DNA of 64,000 nt from Erysipelotrichales bacterium (GTDB taxonomy: Bacteria; Bacillota_I; Bacilli_A; Erysipelotrichales; Erysipelotrichaceae): NCBI GenBank assembly GCA_017532345.1, contig JAFXJJ010000108.1, forward strand, positions 1-64,000, written 5' to 3'. Positions 27,096 to 35,513 of this stretch are shown here, in pieces. Numbering within the stretch: the stretch's first letter is position 1; the number at the start of each line of letters is the position of its first letter. The notes beneath the pieces were generated by a model that was not told where the DNA came from, searched no databases, and saw nothing but the letters and a program-made list of their open reading frames with translations. The position numbers and the translations under genes were made by a program.

Positions 27096-27701
27096 TTACA
27101 TTAATGAAGCCATCATATATATGCTTTCTTCCTCAACAGTAGGCTCTCTATCTTCTAAATTTACCATTCGACTCTCTGCCATAGACATTAAAGCATTAAG
27201 CTTATCCATTTCTGTTTCATCACACCACCCCTTTTCAATTGCTTCACTGATTTCTCTTACATCATTTTTTATTTCTGCTATTACGGCTCTTAGTTGACTT
27301 TTAGTCCTGGCAGCCGAAATTTTTCTAGCAGTTTTTCCCGCATTAACTCCGACCTTACGTGATACAGAAGTGCTTTCTTCACTGATTTTATTCCCTTTAA
27401 TACTTTTATTTGCTATTTCATTTTCAGAATTATTGTTTATTTTATCAGATATGATTTTTGAAATTACGATGTTTTTACCATCTAAATAACTTGATAAATA
27501 GTCAATTTCATTTTTGTTGGTTTCTGAATTAATAGCTTTATAATTTTCATCTAATTCGTCAAAAGACTCTTTTTTTATTAATTCAGTTTCATTACTACTA
27601 ATGTTTGCATTTTCTTTAACAGTAAGCTTTTCATTCGTTTTAATATGACTCTTATATGTATAATCACTAAATCTAAAGCTATTTCCAATTTTAATTGACA
27701 C
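27096..27701 (-). CDS. Hypothetical protein with IGNS N-terminus, first gene of the LytTR target operon
   Basis: 201 residues from a GTG start at 27701, chosen because AAGGAGG lies nine bases upstream. The open frame continues to 27788 through the promoter, which I reject. The head is SIKIGNSFRFSDYTYKSH. A long Asn/Glu/Lys-rich disordered part follows, then a helical C-terminus with RKVGVNAGKTARKISAARTK and RAVIAEIKNDVREISEAI. No signal peptide. No family recognised. It lies 17 bases before the FlxA-like gene and shares its first residues, so the two may be handled by the same machinery. Base composition is AT-richer than its neighbours. Confidence 0.65.
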   Translation of the reverse strand: MSIKIGNSFRFSDYTYKSHIKTNEKLTVKENANISSNETELIKKESFDELDENYKAINSETNKNEIDYLSSYLDGKNIVISKIISDKINNNSENEIANKSIKGNKISEESTSVSRKVGVNAGKTARKISAARTKSQLRAVIAEIKNDVREISEAIEKGWCDETEMDKLNALMSMAESRMVNLEDREPTVEEESIYMMASLM

Positions 27702-27763
27702 ATATATCAACCTCCTTATTTTCATAAATATAAATAATTTATTATATTTACACCTTTTCATTT

Positions 27764-27769
27764 TTAATA
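27764..27769 (-). promoter_or_regulatory. Predicted -10 of the LytTR-controlled operon
   Basis: Minus-strand TATTAA within CGATATTAAA, 31 bases downstream of the LytTR repeats. The response-regulator promoter has CGATATAATA at the same distance. There is no recognisable -35, which fits an activator-dependent promoter. Confidence 0.6.
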
Positions 27770-27800
27770 TCGTTGTATAAAATAACATACTAAATAGACT

Positions 27801-27830
27801 TGTTGTAAAACTCCTTTTTTATGTTGTGAA
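27801..27830 (-). promoter_or_regulatory. LytTR-type binding site upstream of the hypothetical/FlxA-like operon
   Basis: Direct repeats on the minus strand: TTCACAACA (27822-27830), a 12-base spacer, and TTTACAACA (27801-27809), a 21-base period. Known LytTR regulators (AgrA, ComE, VirR) bind two imperfect 9-base direct repeats 12-13 bases apart. The same repeats stand before the response-regulator gene. Confidence 0.75.
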
Positions 27831-27868
27831 CTAAAAAACACAATCTTAAATTTACATTTAGATTGTGT
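27831..27868 (-). terminator. Terminator after the sensor kinase gene
   Basis: A stem ACACAATCT/AGATTGTGT extended by AAAT/ATTT with one bulged base. The minus-strand exit is TTTTTTAGTT. It separates the two-component genes from the target operon. Confidence 0.8.
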
Positions 27869-27878
27869 ACTTTGTAGA

Positions 27879-29246
27879 TTATTCTAACATTAGCATAACT
27901 GTTAACATAAAATAATTATCTTGTTGATATATATCTATATCTCCATAATATTTTTGAGCAACTTTACGAATATTCGCTAAGCCAAATCCATGATTATGCT
28001 TATCATTTTTAGTAGTTAATGGTAAACCAATCTCATCATCTATTTCTACATTTTTTACAATACTATTAGTTACTTCTAACATATAGGCATTCTTATTACG
28101 AAATGCTACAACAGAAACATATGGATTCTCACAACCAATAACCCCTTCAAAAGCATTATTAATTGCATTATTTAAAATCACGCTGATATCAAAGGCATTA
28201 ACATTAGTTTCAGCTGGATATACAAAATCACATACGAACTCAATCTTTTTATCTTCAGCCTCTTTTTGTCTTTGTTTTAAAATAATATCAGTAACTGGAT
28301 TACCAGTTTTAATACCAGTTGTCTTTTCATTCAATGATAATTTTAATTTATCTAAGTAACTTTTAAACTCTTCATTTTCATTTTTCAAATATAGATTTTC
28401 TAATATAGTAATATGATTTCCCATATCATGTTTTAATGCTTTAATGTCTTCGAATAAATTTTCAACTGAACTTATATGTAATTTAATATTTTCAATTTGA
28501 TCAACTAATAATAAACTTTCTTTTTCTTCACGCTGATTTTCTTTTAGTCTCTGAAATATTACTATCGCAATTAATATTATTGTAAACGAAAGCAATTGAT
28601 ATATTGCTTTTATAATAGAAAATTTAGGATATCTATTCCATATATATACTCCAACATCTTGAACATAAATTTTAGAAAACATACTAAATACAATATCCCC
28701 AAGCATCACTATTGATAAAACTGAAAAAAGCAATAATAATTCTTTAGTTGATATATCTTCTCGTTTGTTTACATATACCTTATGAAGCACCTTAATAACT
28801 AAGTACATAAAACATATAGTAACTATGTAATATGATCCTTCCACAATAATGTATGTTATTAATTGCTTCATTGGATGGCTCAACATATAAGAAGTATTAA
28901 TAAATAACCTAAACATTAGATCTCGCAATACTAATGTTATCCCATAAACCACCCAACGTAACAAATACATAACAGCTGATAAAAATACTTTTTGTTTTAC
29001 TTTTACTCTTTCTAGTAAACACATCATAATACAAATTATAATTATTCCTATTAGCTTTGCATAGATGATTTCAAATGGAATAAGATAAAGAGCACTCATT
29101 ACAGCTACATATAATATACAGACATATTTCAATTTAGTTTTCACGAAAGGTTTTAGAAATACATAAAATAAATAACCTTCAACAAAGGTATTTATCAATG
29201 TCATAATATGATTTACGATAGCCCAATAAATTTCTAAATTGACCAT
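27879..29246 (-). CDS. Sensor histidine kinase, AgrC/GHKL type
   Basis: 455 residues. About six or seven membrane helices fill the first 230 residues with no large outer domain, as in peptide-sensing AgrC-like kinases. A coiled linker (FQRLKENQREEKESLLLVDQ) leads to the phosphoacceptor His273 in LKHDMGNHI. The ATPase has NNAINNAFEG (N box) and HGFGLANIRKVAQKY (G box). Its regulator lies three bases upstream. No AgrB or AgrD homologue is in the window, so the signal is unknown. Confidence 0.92.
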   Translation of the reverse strand: MVNLEIYWAIVNHIMTLINTFVEGYLFYVFLKPFVKTKLKYVCILYVAVMSALYLIPFEIIYAKLIGIIIICIMMCLLERVKVKQKVFLSAVMYLLRWVVYGITLVLRDLMFRLFINTSYMLSHPMKQLITYIIVEGSYYIVTICFMYLVIKVLHKVYVNKREDISTKELLLLFSVLSIVMLGDIVFSMFSKIYVQDVGVYIWNRYPKFSIIKAIYQLLSFTIILIAIVIFQRLKENQREEKESLLLVDQIENIKLHISSVENLFEDIKALKHDMGNHITILENLYLKNENEEFKSYLDKLKLSLNEKTTGIKTGNPVTDIILKQRQKEAEDKKIEFVCDFVYPAETNVNAFDISVILNNAINNAFEGVIGCENPYVSVVAFRNKNAYMLEVTNSIVKNVEIDDEIGLPLTTKNDKHNHGFGLANIRKVAQKYYGDIDIYQQDNYFMLTVMLMLE

Positions 29247-29249
29247 AAT

Positions 29250-29957
29250 CTACCTTCTCTTTTGGTTATACTTCATATATGCTTTAACAAATTTAGGATA
29301 ATTCTGTTTAGCCATAAGAGCTTTTCCATTCTCTAAATAAATAGTATTTGAATCATACTTAATAATATACTTAAAATTAACTAAATATCCTCTATGCGGT
29401 CTAAAAAAATTATCTCCTACAATTGATTCTAGTTCTGACATTTTTCCGTAATATTCTATTATTTCATTATTCTTATGAATCACTACTTTTCGATTGAAAA
29501 CTTCTGCATACATAATTTCATCAATTTTAACTTTTATATGTAATCCGCCATTATTTACTAATATATATTTCTCTTGTATTTCATTTTCAAGAGTTGAATA
29601 TGTATTACAAGCAGATACAGCTTTGTGAAGTATATCATTAAATTTTTCATCATCAATAGGTTTCATTATGTAATTAAATGCACCAACATCAAATGCTTGA
29701 AATACATATTTTTCAAAAGCTGTTACAAAAATGATTATCAACCTTTTGTATTTTTCACGTAATTTCCTAGCTATTTCCATTCCATTTTTATCACTCATAC
29801 GAATGTCTAAAAATAAAATATCTAAATGCACATCCGATGAAGTTAATTCTTCTCCCGATTGATATAGTGTAATATCCATATCATCGTATTGATTAACTAT
29901 TTTATTTTTTATTAGTTCTCTAATGTATTTTTCATCATCACAAATTCCTATACGCAC
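29250..29957 (-). CDS. LytTR-family response regulator
   Basis: 235 residues. The receiver domain begins MRIGICDDEK, with phosphoacceptor Asp51 in ILFLDIRMSDKNGME, the T/S switch in FVTAFEKY and Lys in YIMKPIDD. The DNA-binding LytTR domain starts near residue 135 (IMYAEVFNRKVVIHKNNE) and includes FFRPHRGYLVNFKYI and LMAKQNYPKF. Such proteins bind paired 9-base repeats. Matching repeats lie 66-95 bases upstream of its own start and upstream of the 27701 gene, so it probably activates both. Confidence 0.95.
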   Translation of the reverse strand: MRIGICDDEKYIRELIKNKIVNQYDDMDITLYQSGEELTSSDVHLDILFLDIRMSDKNGMEIARKLREKYKRLIIIFVTAFEKYVFQAFDVGAFNYIMKPIDDEKFNDILHKAVSACNTYSTLENEIQEKYILVNNGGLHIKVKIDEIMYAEVFNRKVVIHKNNEIIEYYGKMSELESIVGDNFFRPHRGYLVNFKYIIKYDSNTIYLENGKALMAKQNYPKFVKAYMKYNQKRR

Positions 29958-29985
29958 AAACTCACATCCTTTACATTATTCTACT

Positions 29986-30052
29986 ATTATATCGAAATGT
30001 ATACTATATTTTGATAACAAGATGTAGTGAAAATACCTTTTTATGTTGTGAA
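29986..30052 (-). promoter_or_regulatory. LytTR site and promoter of the two-component operon
   Basis: Direct repeats on the minus strand: TTCACAACA (30044-30052), a 12-base spacer, and TTCACTACA (30023-30031). The -10 TATAAT (29986-29991) lies 31 bases downstream, with no good -35. Repeat sequence, spacer and distance to CGATAT all match the site at 27764-27830, which implies autoregulation. Confidence 0.75.
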
Positions 30053-30096
30053 ATGAAAAGCAGTAATCTACAAAAATTAGAAATTCCTATTTTCAT
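30004..30096 (-). CDS. Possible 30-residue peptide (MKIGIS...)
   Basis: A short ORF from an ATG with GGGGG eight bases upstream. It encodes MKIGISNFCRLLLFISQHKK and a further ten residues. The first residues echo the MRIGNS/SIKIGNS starts of the two LytTR target proteins. However, the ORF runs through the LytTR repeats and promoter, so it may be chance or a decayed gene copy. The rest of the 29958-30280 gap holds nothing else I can support. Confidence 0.2.
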   Translation of the reverse strand: MKIGISNFCRLLLFISQHKKVFSLHLVIKI

Positions 30097-30276
30097 AGTA
30101 GTAACCCCCAATTAAACTAATTAAAATATTTTTTATTATATCGCATTCTTTTAACAATTCTATCTATAAATAGTGTGAAATACAAATATTTTAGTGCTAA
30201 ATAAACCCAATACAATCAAAGATATAGAGGAAATTATTTACTAAAACTTAAAATTAGTATTTAAATAAGATAATAA

Positions 30277-30310
30277 TCGCAATAAAAAAGCTGTCATTTC
30301 TGACAGCTTT
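30277..30310 (-). terminator. Terminator of the hydrogenase operon
   Basis: The perfect 10-bp stem AAAGCTGTCA/TGACAGCTTT (30287-30296 with 30301-30310) has a 4-base loop. The minus-strand exit is TTTTTTATTG. Confidence 0.92.
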
Positions 30311-30315
30311 CTATC

Positions 30316-32070
30316 TTATTTCACATTAAATCTATTACGTTTAACGTAGTGTGTGTGTAATAATTCGTGAGCTTTATGAGAGTTAGGTTCACCTAAGTAG
30401 TCTTTATATAAATCCTTAATTTGTGGATTTTCATGAGACTTACGAATTGGTAAGCTAGCATCTTCATCATATAATACTTTAGCTCTAGCAGCTTTATAAT
30501 CGAAACCACTATTTCTTACTTCAGCAGAAACAATTGATTGTCCTCCACCGTTTACACATCCACCTGGGCATCCCATGATTTCAATGAAATGATATTTTGA
30601 TGTACCATTTTTAATTTCTTCTAATAATGGTTTAGCTAATTTCATTGAGTGTGCAATCGCAACATTAATGTCAGTACCATTAATATTAACTGTAGCTTCT
30701 TTTAAGCCTTCAGTACCACGGCAAACTTGGAAATCAACTGATTCTAATGGTTTTTGAGTTAATACTTCATATACTGTACGTAATGCAGCTTCCATAACCC
30801 CACCAGTAGCACCGAAGATTACACCAGCACCAGTGTATTCACCAAATAAGTCTTGGTCAAATTTTTCATCTTGTAAGCTATTGAAATCAATACCATACAT
30901 CTTAATCATACGACCTAATTCTCTTGTAGTTAATACTGCATCAACATCTTGCATACCATCACGTTTCATTTCTTCACGTGTGATTTCGAATTTCTTAGCA
31001 ACACATGGCATAATTGATACTACATAAATATTCTTAGGATCAATATTATTAACTTCAGCAAAGCGTGACTTACAAACAGCACCCATCATCATATGAGGTG
31101 ATTTACAAGTTGATAAATGATCTAATAAATCAGGATATTCATATTCAATATATCTTACCCAACCTGGAGAACAAGAAGTGATCATTGGTAATGTACCCTT
31201 CTTTTGAAGACGAGTTAATAACTCAGTACCTTCTTCCATGATTGTTAAGTCAGCAGCAAAGTTAGTATCATAAACTCTGTCGAAACCAATCATCTTTAAT
31301 GCACTAGTCATCTTACCTGTTACACCTGTACCAATTGGTAAACCAAATTCTTCACCTAATGAAGCACGTACAGCTGGTGCAGTTTGCACGATAACAAACT
31401 TTTCAGGATCATTTAATGCATCAATTACATCATGGATACTTGTACGTTCTGTTAACGCACCAGTTGGACAAGCATTGATACATTGACCACATTGCATACA
31501 GTTAACGTCATTTAAAGATACATCGAATACAGGACCAATCTTAGTATTGAATCCACGATCAATATAGTTAAGAACACCTAAACCTTGAACCTTAGCACAT
31601 GTATTTACACATCTACCACAAAGTACACACTTAGAAGTATCTCTTACAATACCTGTAGAGAAATCATCAAATGTTGGTTTAGTTTTTACACCACTGAATA
31701 CATCATCTCTAGCACCAACTTGTTTAGCTAATTCTTGTAATTCACAGTTTTGTGAACGAGAGCATGATAAACAGTTTTTGCTATGGTTAGAAAGGATTAA
31801 TTCAACAGTATTTCTACGAGCTTCAATAGCACGTTTAGAGTTAACAAATACTTCCATTCCTTCGCTTACAGGATATACGCAGGCAGCAACTAAGCTTCTA
31901 CCACCCTTGATTTCTACAGTACAAACACGGCATGCACCTGTTCCTGTACACTCCTTAAGGAAACATAATGTAGGAATCTTAATTCCAGCATTACGTGCAG
32001 CAGTAAGGATAGTATCACCTGGATTCGCAACTACTTCGCGATTATTAATTTTTAAATGAATTTGTTCCAT
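30316..32070 (-). CDS. hydA: [FeFe] hydrogenase catalytic subunit HydA (HndD-like)
   Basis: 584 residues. The N-terminal [2Fe-2S] domain has CTGTGACRVC. A His-ligated cluster region is HSKNCLSCSRSQNC, and two [4Fe-4S] motifs follow (CVLCGRCVNTC, CMQCGQCINAC). The H-cluster domain has ITSCSPGW near 300, IMPCVAKKFE near 355 and EIMGCPGGCVNGGGQ. A small-subunit-like tail comes last. The motif reads TSCSP rather than TSCCP. With HydB and HydC it should couple H2 formation to NADH and reduced ferredoxin (electron bifurcation), inferred from subunit make-up. The maturases HydEFG are not in the window. Confidence 0.96.
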   Translation of the reverse strand: MEQIHLKINNREVVANPGDTILTAARNAGIKIPTLCFLKECTGTGACRVCTVEIKGGRSLVAACVYPVSEGMEVFVNSKRAIEARRNTVELILSNHSKNCLSCSRSQNCELQELAKQVGARDDVFSGVKTKPTFDDFSTGIVRDTSKCVLCGRCVNTCAKVQGLGVLNYIDRGFNTKIGPVFDVSLNDVNCMQCGQCINACPTGALTERTSIHDVIDALNDPEKFVIVQTAPAVRASLGEEFGLPIGTGVTGKMTSALKMIGFDRVYDTNFAADLTIMEEGTELLTRLQKKGTLPMITSCSPGWVRYIEYEYPDLLDHLSTCKSPHMMMGAVCKSRFAEVNNIDPKNIYVVSIMPCVAKKFEITREEMKRDGMQDVDAVLTTRELGRMIKMYGIDFNSLQDEKFDQDLFGEYTGAGVIFGATGGVMEAALRTVYEVLTQKPLESVDFQVCRGTEGLKEATVNINGTDINVAIAHSMKLAKPLLEEIKNGTSKYHFIEIMGCPGGCVNGGGQSIVSAEVRNSGFDYKAARAKVLYDEDASLPIRKSHENPQIKDLYKDYLGEPNSHKAHELLHTHYVKRNRFNVK

Positions 32071-32079
32071 GACATATAC

Positions 32080-33876
32080 CTACTTTCTAATAATTGCACC
32101 GAAGCGGCAATTATTTACGCATGTACCACACTTGATACACTTATCTTGATCAATCTTGAATGGTTCTTTCCCAACAACACCAGAGATTGCATCAACTGGA
32201 CAGTTCTTAGCACATAGACTACATTTCTTACATAGATCAGGATCAATTTCAAACTTCATAAGTTTCTTACAAACTCCAGCAGGACATGATTTGTCTTCAA
32301 CATGAGCTTTATATTCTTCTGGGAATTGTTTTAAAGTAGAAAGAATTGGGTTAGTAGCTGTTTGACCTAAACCACATAATGAAGCATCTTTTACTTTATA
32401 ACATAAAGCTTCCATTTCAGCTAATAATTCAGGAGTTCCACGACCCTCACAAATATCAGTTAACATTTCTAATAATCTCTTAGTACCGATACGACATGGA
32501 CTACATTTACCACATGATTCATCAACGATGAAATCCATATAGAAACGAGCAACGTCAACCATACAGTTGTCTTCATCCATTACAATCATACCACCGCTAC
32601 CCATCATAGAGCCACGAGCTACTAATGTATCGAAGTCGATTTCAACATCTAAATCTTTTTCAGTTAAACATCCACCTGATGGACCACCTGTTTGAACTGC
32701 TTTAAATTGTTTTCCATTTGGACATCCACCACCGATTTCATAAATGATTTCACGTAGTGTAGTTCCCATTGGTACTTCAACTAAACCAGTATTAACTACT
32801 TTACCACCTAAAGCGAATACTTTTGTACCTTTAGATCTTTCAGTACCAATTGAAGAGAACCAATCAGCACCTTTATAAATAATTTGAGCAATATTTGCTA
32901 ATGTTTCTACGTTATTAATAATAGTTGGTTTACCCCAAACACCACGTACAGCTGGGAATGGAGGTCTTGGTGAAGGCATACCACGTTTACCTTCGATAGA
33001 TGCGATTAATGCAGTTTCTTCACCACACACGAAAGCACCAGCACCTAAACGAATTTCAATATCAAAGCAGAAATCAGTTCCTAAGATGTTATCACCTAAT
33101 AAACCTAATTCCTTAGCTTGAGCAATCGCAAGTTCAATACGACGTACAGCAATTGGATACTCAGCACGTACATAGATATAACCATGATTACCACCAATAG
33201 CATAACCTGCAATGGCCATAGCTTCTAATACTGCATGAGGGTCACCTTCTAATACAGAACGGTCCATGAATGCACCTGGATCCCCTTCATCAGCATTACA
33301 AATTACATACTTTTCATCACTTGTTTGGTTATAAGCAAATTCCCATTTCTTACCTGTAGGGAATCCACCTCCACCACGGCCTCTTAAGCCTGATTTAAGA
33401 ATTTCATCAATAACTTCTCTTGGTGTCATTTCAGATAAAGCTTTAGCTAAACCTTGATAACCATCACGAGCGATATATTCATTAATATCTTCAGGGTTAA
33501 TTACACCACAGTTACGTAATACGATACGTTCTTGTTTCTTGTAGAAATTAATCTTATCGATATCAAAGATTTTTTCTTGAGTAGCATAATCAATATCGGT
33601 AACTAAAAGTCTTTCAACTCTTCTACCTTTGATGAAATGTTCTTTAACGATTTCTTCAACAGAATCAACATCTACATGACCATAGAATACTTTATCTGGA
33701 TATACTGCCATAATAGGTCCCTTTTGGCATAATCCAAAACATCCAGTTCTGATAATTTTTACTTCTTTAGTTAGCTCATACTTAGCAAGCATTTCTTCTA
33801 ATCTTTCACCAATTACAAGTGAATTAGATGAAGTACACCCTGTACCAGCACAGATTAAGACTTGTAAACGTTCCAT
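32080..33876 (-). CDS. hydB: Hydrogenase NADH-binding subunit HydB (NuoF-like)
   Basis: 598 residues. An N-terminal thioredoxin-like [2Fe-2S] part (ICAGTGCTSSNS, RTGCFGLCQKGP) leads to the NuoF core with GLRGRGGGGFPTGKKWEF (NADH/FMN), GAGAFVCGEETAL and the SLBB region. The [4Fe-4S] motif is SCGKCSPCRIGTKRLLE, and a C-terminal two-cluster ferredoxin has CKKCSLCAKNCP and CIKCGTCVNNCR. This is the flavin subunit that exchanges electrons with NAD(H) and is the likely bifurcation site. It lies nine bases before hydA. Confidence 0.96.
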   Translation of the reverse strand: MERLQVLICAGTGCTSSNSLVIGERLEEMLAKYELTKEVKIIRTGCFGLCQKGPIMAVYPDKVFYGHVDVDSVEEIVKEHFIKGRRVERLLVTDIDYATQEKIFDIDKINFYKKQERIVLRNCGVINPEDINEYIARDGYQGLAKALSEMTPREVIDEILKSGLRGRGGGGFPTGKKWEFAYNQTSDEKYVICNADEGDPGAFMDRSVLEGDPHAVLEAMAIAGYAIGGNHGYIYVRAEYPIAVRRIELAIAQAKELGLLGDNILGTDFCFDIEIRLGAGAFVCGEETALIASIEGKRGMPSPRPPFPAVRGVWGKPTIINNVETLANIAQIIYKGADWFSSIGTERSKGTKVFALGGKVVNTGLVEVPMGTTLREIIYEIGGGCPNGKQFKAVQTGGPSGGCLTEKDLDVEIDFDTLVARGSMMGSGGMIVMDEDNCMVDVARFYMDFIVDESCGKCSPCRIGTKRLLEMLTDICEGRGTPELLAEMEALCYKVKDASLCGLGQTATNPILSTLKQFPEEYKAHVEDKSCPAGVCKKLMKFEIDPDLCKKCSLCAKNCPVDAISGVVGKEPFKIDQDKCIKCGTCVNNCRFGAIIRK

Positions 33877-33888
33877 AAGTTCCTCCCT

Positions 33889-34257
33889 CTACTTCTTATA
33901 GTTGGCAATTGTATACTCCTCTAATACTTTGCCTTCCATTACATGTGAATGTAGAATTTCAACAGCTGTTTCAGGTGTAACCTTAACATAAGTTGTTTTC
34001 TTACCTTCACGATTATAAATTTCTACGATTGGTTCTAAAGTACACATACCAATACATCCAGTTTGAGTAATATTAGCATTTGTAACCTTAGCATTAGCAG
34101 CTTCTTCTACTAACGCATTTAAAACTGGTTTAGCACCAGCTGCAATACCACAAGTTGCCATCCCTACAACTACGCGATATTCTTTGTTTGCATCACGCAT
34201 TTCAACCATTGATTTAGCTTGATCACGTAATTTCTTTAAATCTGCAATTGACTTCAT
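33889..34257 (-). CDS. Thioredoxin-like [2Fe-2S] protein (HndB-like)
   Basis: 122 residues. Four cysteines in ATCGIAAGAKPV and QTGCIGMCTLEP form the thioredoxin-like [2Fe-2S] pattern of HndB (NADP-reducing hydrogenase subunit B) and of the first domain of NuoF-like subunits. It may pass electrons between HydC and HydB. The end overlaps nothing; the start overlaps the ATPase gene stop by 4 bases. Not all bifurcating hydrogenases have this separate subunit. Confidence 0.85.
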   Translation of the reverse strand: MKSIADLKKLRDQAKSMVEMRDANKEYRVVVGMATCGIAAGAKPVLNALVEEAANAKVTNANITQTGCIGMCTLEPIVEIYNREGKKTTYVKVTPETAVEILHSHVMEGKVLEEYTIANYKK

Positions 34258-34814
34258 GATTGTTCCTCCTTCTTCAATCGCTCCATATTTTCATTAATAT
34301 ATTCAGTAAGCCATATTTGAATAGCTGGCTCACTAATTGCAACATCTTCTAATTCGTTTTTTAATTCATTTGTACTAACTATAAATTCAGTATCATTATA
34401 ACTATACTGATAGATTAAATTAATTGTTTCATCAAATACCATTAAGGTTACGATTGCATCAGCTACATTTCCTAATGGAGGGCAATCAATGTTAGAAGAA
34501 TCAAATTCTGCTTTCAACTCTGTTCCCTTACCTTTGAGAGATTGTAGTAAAAATTTTCCGCCACACATCTCAGCTGCAGCTTTGATGAATGGTATGCCTA
34601 AACCAAATCGTCTTGTGGTACGTGATGTATAAAATGGATCTTGAGCATTTTTCATTTCTTCTTCGCTCATGCCCCTACCATCATCAATAATCGTAAAGCT
34701 AATTCGTGATGAGTTAGTATCTTCATTAATAAATATCTTTACTTCAGAAGAGTCTGCTTTCAAGGAATTCATTCCTATATCAAGCACATGCATTGCAATA
34801 TCTTGCATCATCAT
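34254..34814 (-). CDS. Histidine-kinase-like ATP-binding protein in the hydrogenase operon
   Basis: About 186 residues with a GHKL ATPase fold: MHVLDIGMNSLKA (N box with Asn), IIDDGRGMS (G1 box), TTRRFGLGIPFIKAAAEMCG (G2) and GKGTELKA. No phosphoacceptor histidine domain and no membrane part, so it is not a normal sensor kinase. SpoIIAB/RsbW-like anti-sigma factors or MutL-type proteins are alternatives. ATG 34814 was chosen because GGGGGTGA precedes it. Second ATPase of the operon, between PHP and HndB-like genes. Confidence 0.8.
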   Translation of the reverse strand: MMMQDIAMHVLDIGMNSLKADSSEVKIFINEDTNSSRISFTIIDDGRGMSEEEMKNAQDPFYTSRTTRRFGLGIPFIKAAAEMCGGKFLLQSLKGKGTELKAEFDSSNIDCPPLGNVADAIVTLMVFDETINLIYQYSYNDTEFIVSTNELKNELEDVAISEPAIQIWLTEYINENMERLKKEEQS

Positions 34815-34819
34815 AAAAC

Positions 34820-35512
34820 TCACCCCCAAAATCTTGTAAATACTTCTTCTTCAATTCCGTATTCAGCTTCATGAATATCAATTAAATGATGAGCATCAGA
34901 ATCATAGAAGAAAAGTGTATCTTCCTTAATCCATGGATGCATCTTAAGAATACGTTGTTTTTGTTCCTCATTTTTTACTTCAATAGCATCGTATTCCAAG
35001 TTATCTGGTATAAATCCTAATTGAGTGATTATACTATTTCCTCGATCTAATGCATGAGCAAGTACCACTTTACCATCATGTTCATGAACAATGTGACATA
35101 GCTCATTGATACCGATATCTAATGAAACAAGTAATAATAACTCCTCTTCACCTATCACTTCGTCTAGTTCATCTAATACATACTGTTCTCCAAAATAATC
35201 TTTACGATTTTTTATTCCAGGATGCCACTTAATAAGTAGCTCTTGAAACTGCATCGCTTTCTCATAACTCTTGAAGTAACAAAGTACATGAATATCCTCT
35301 TTCGTTTGAACCTCGCAACCAATTAAAACCTTAATTGGTAAGGTCTTTGCAACCTTCATGATTGCATTATATTGTCTAAGAGAATTATGATCGGTAATAC
35401 TAATAATATCTAGTTCTTTGATAACAGACATTTGAAGAATATTATTTACCGTCATGTCATTATCACTACAAGGTGATAAACAAGAATGAATATGCAAATC
35501 GTAGTACAACAT
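34820..35512 (-). CDS. PHP-domain phosphoesterase
   Basis: 230 residues. Metal-binding motifs of PHP proteins: DLHIHSCLSPC (H-x-H), SITDHNSLRQY, IGCEVQT, VLAHALDRG, and FYDSDAHHLIDIHEAEY. PHP enzymes hydrolyse phosphoesters of nucleotides, sugars or nucleic acids using three metals. In this operon the substrate could be a signalling nucleotide, but that is a guess. It starts just inside the DRTGG gene stop (TAGCATG). Confidence 0.85.
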   Translation of the reverse strand: MLYYDLHIHSCLSPCSDNDMTVNNILQMSVIKELDIISITDHNSLRQYNAIMKVAKTLPIKVLIGCEVQTKEDIHVLCYFKSYEKAMQFQELLIKWHPGIKNRKDYFGEQYVLDELDEVIGEEELLLLVSLDIGINELCHIVHEHDGKVVLAHALDRGNSIITQLGFIPDNLEYDAIEVKNEEQKQRILKMHPWIKEDTLFFYDSDAHHLIDIHEAEYGIEEEVFTRFWG

Positions 35513-35513
35513 G

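Noticed and set aside
27702-27788. N-terminal extension of the 201-residue protein to 27788
   Set aside because: The extension runs through the predicted -10 and transcription start and has no SD; GTG 27701 has AAGGAGG.
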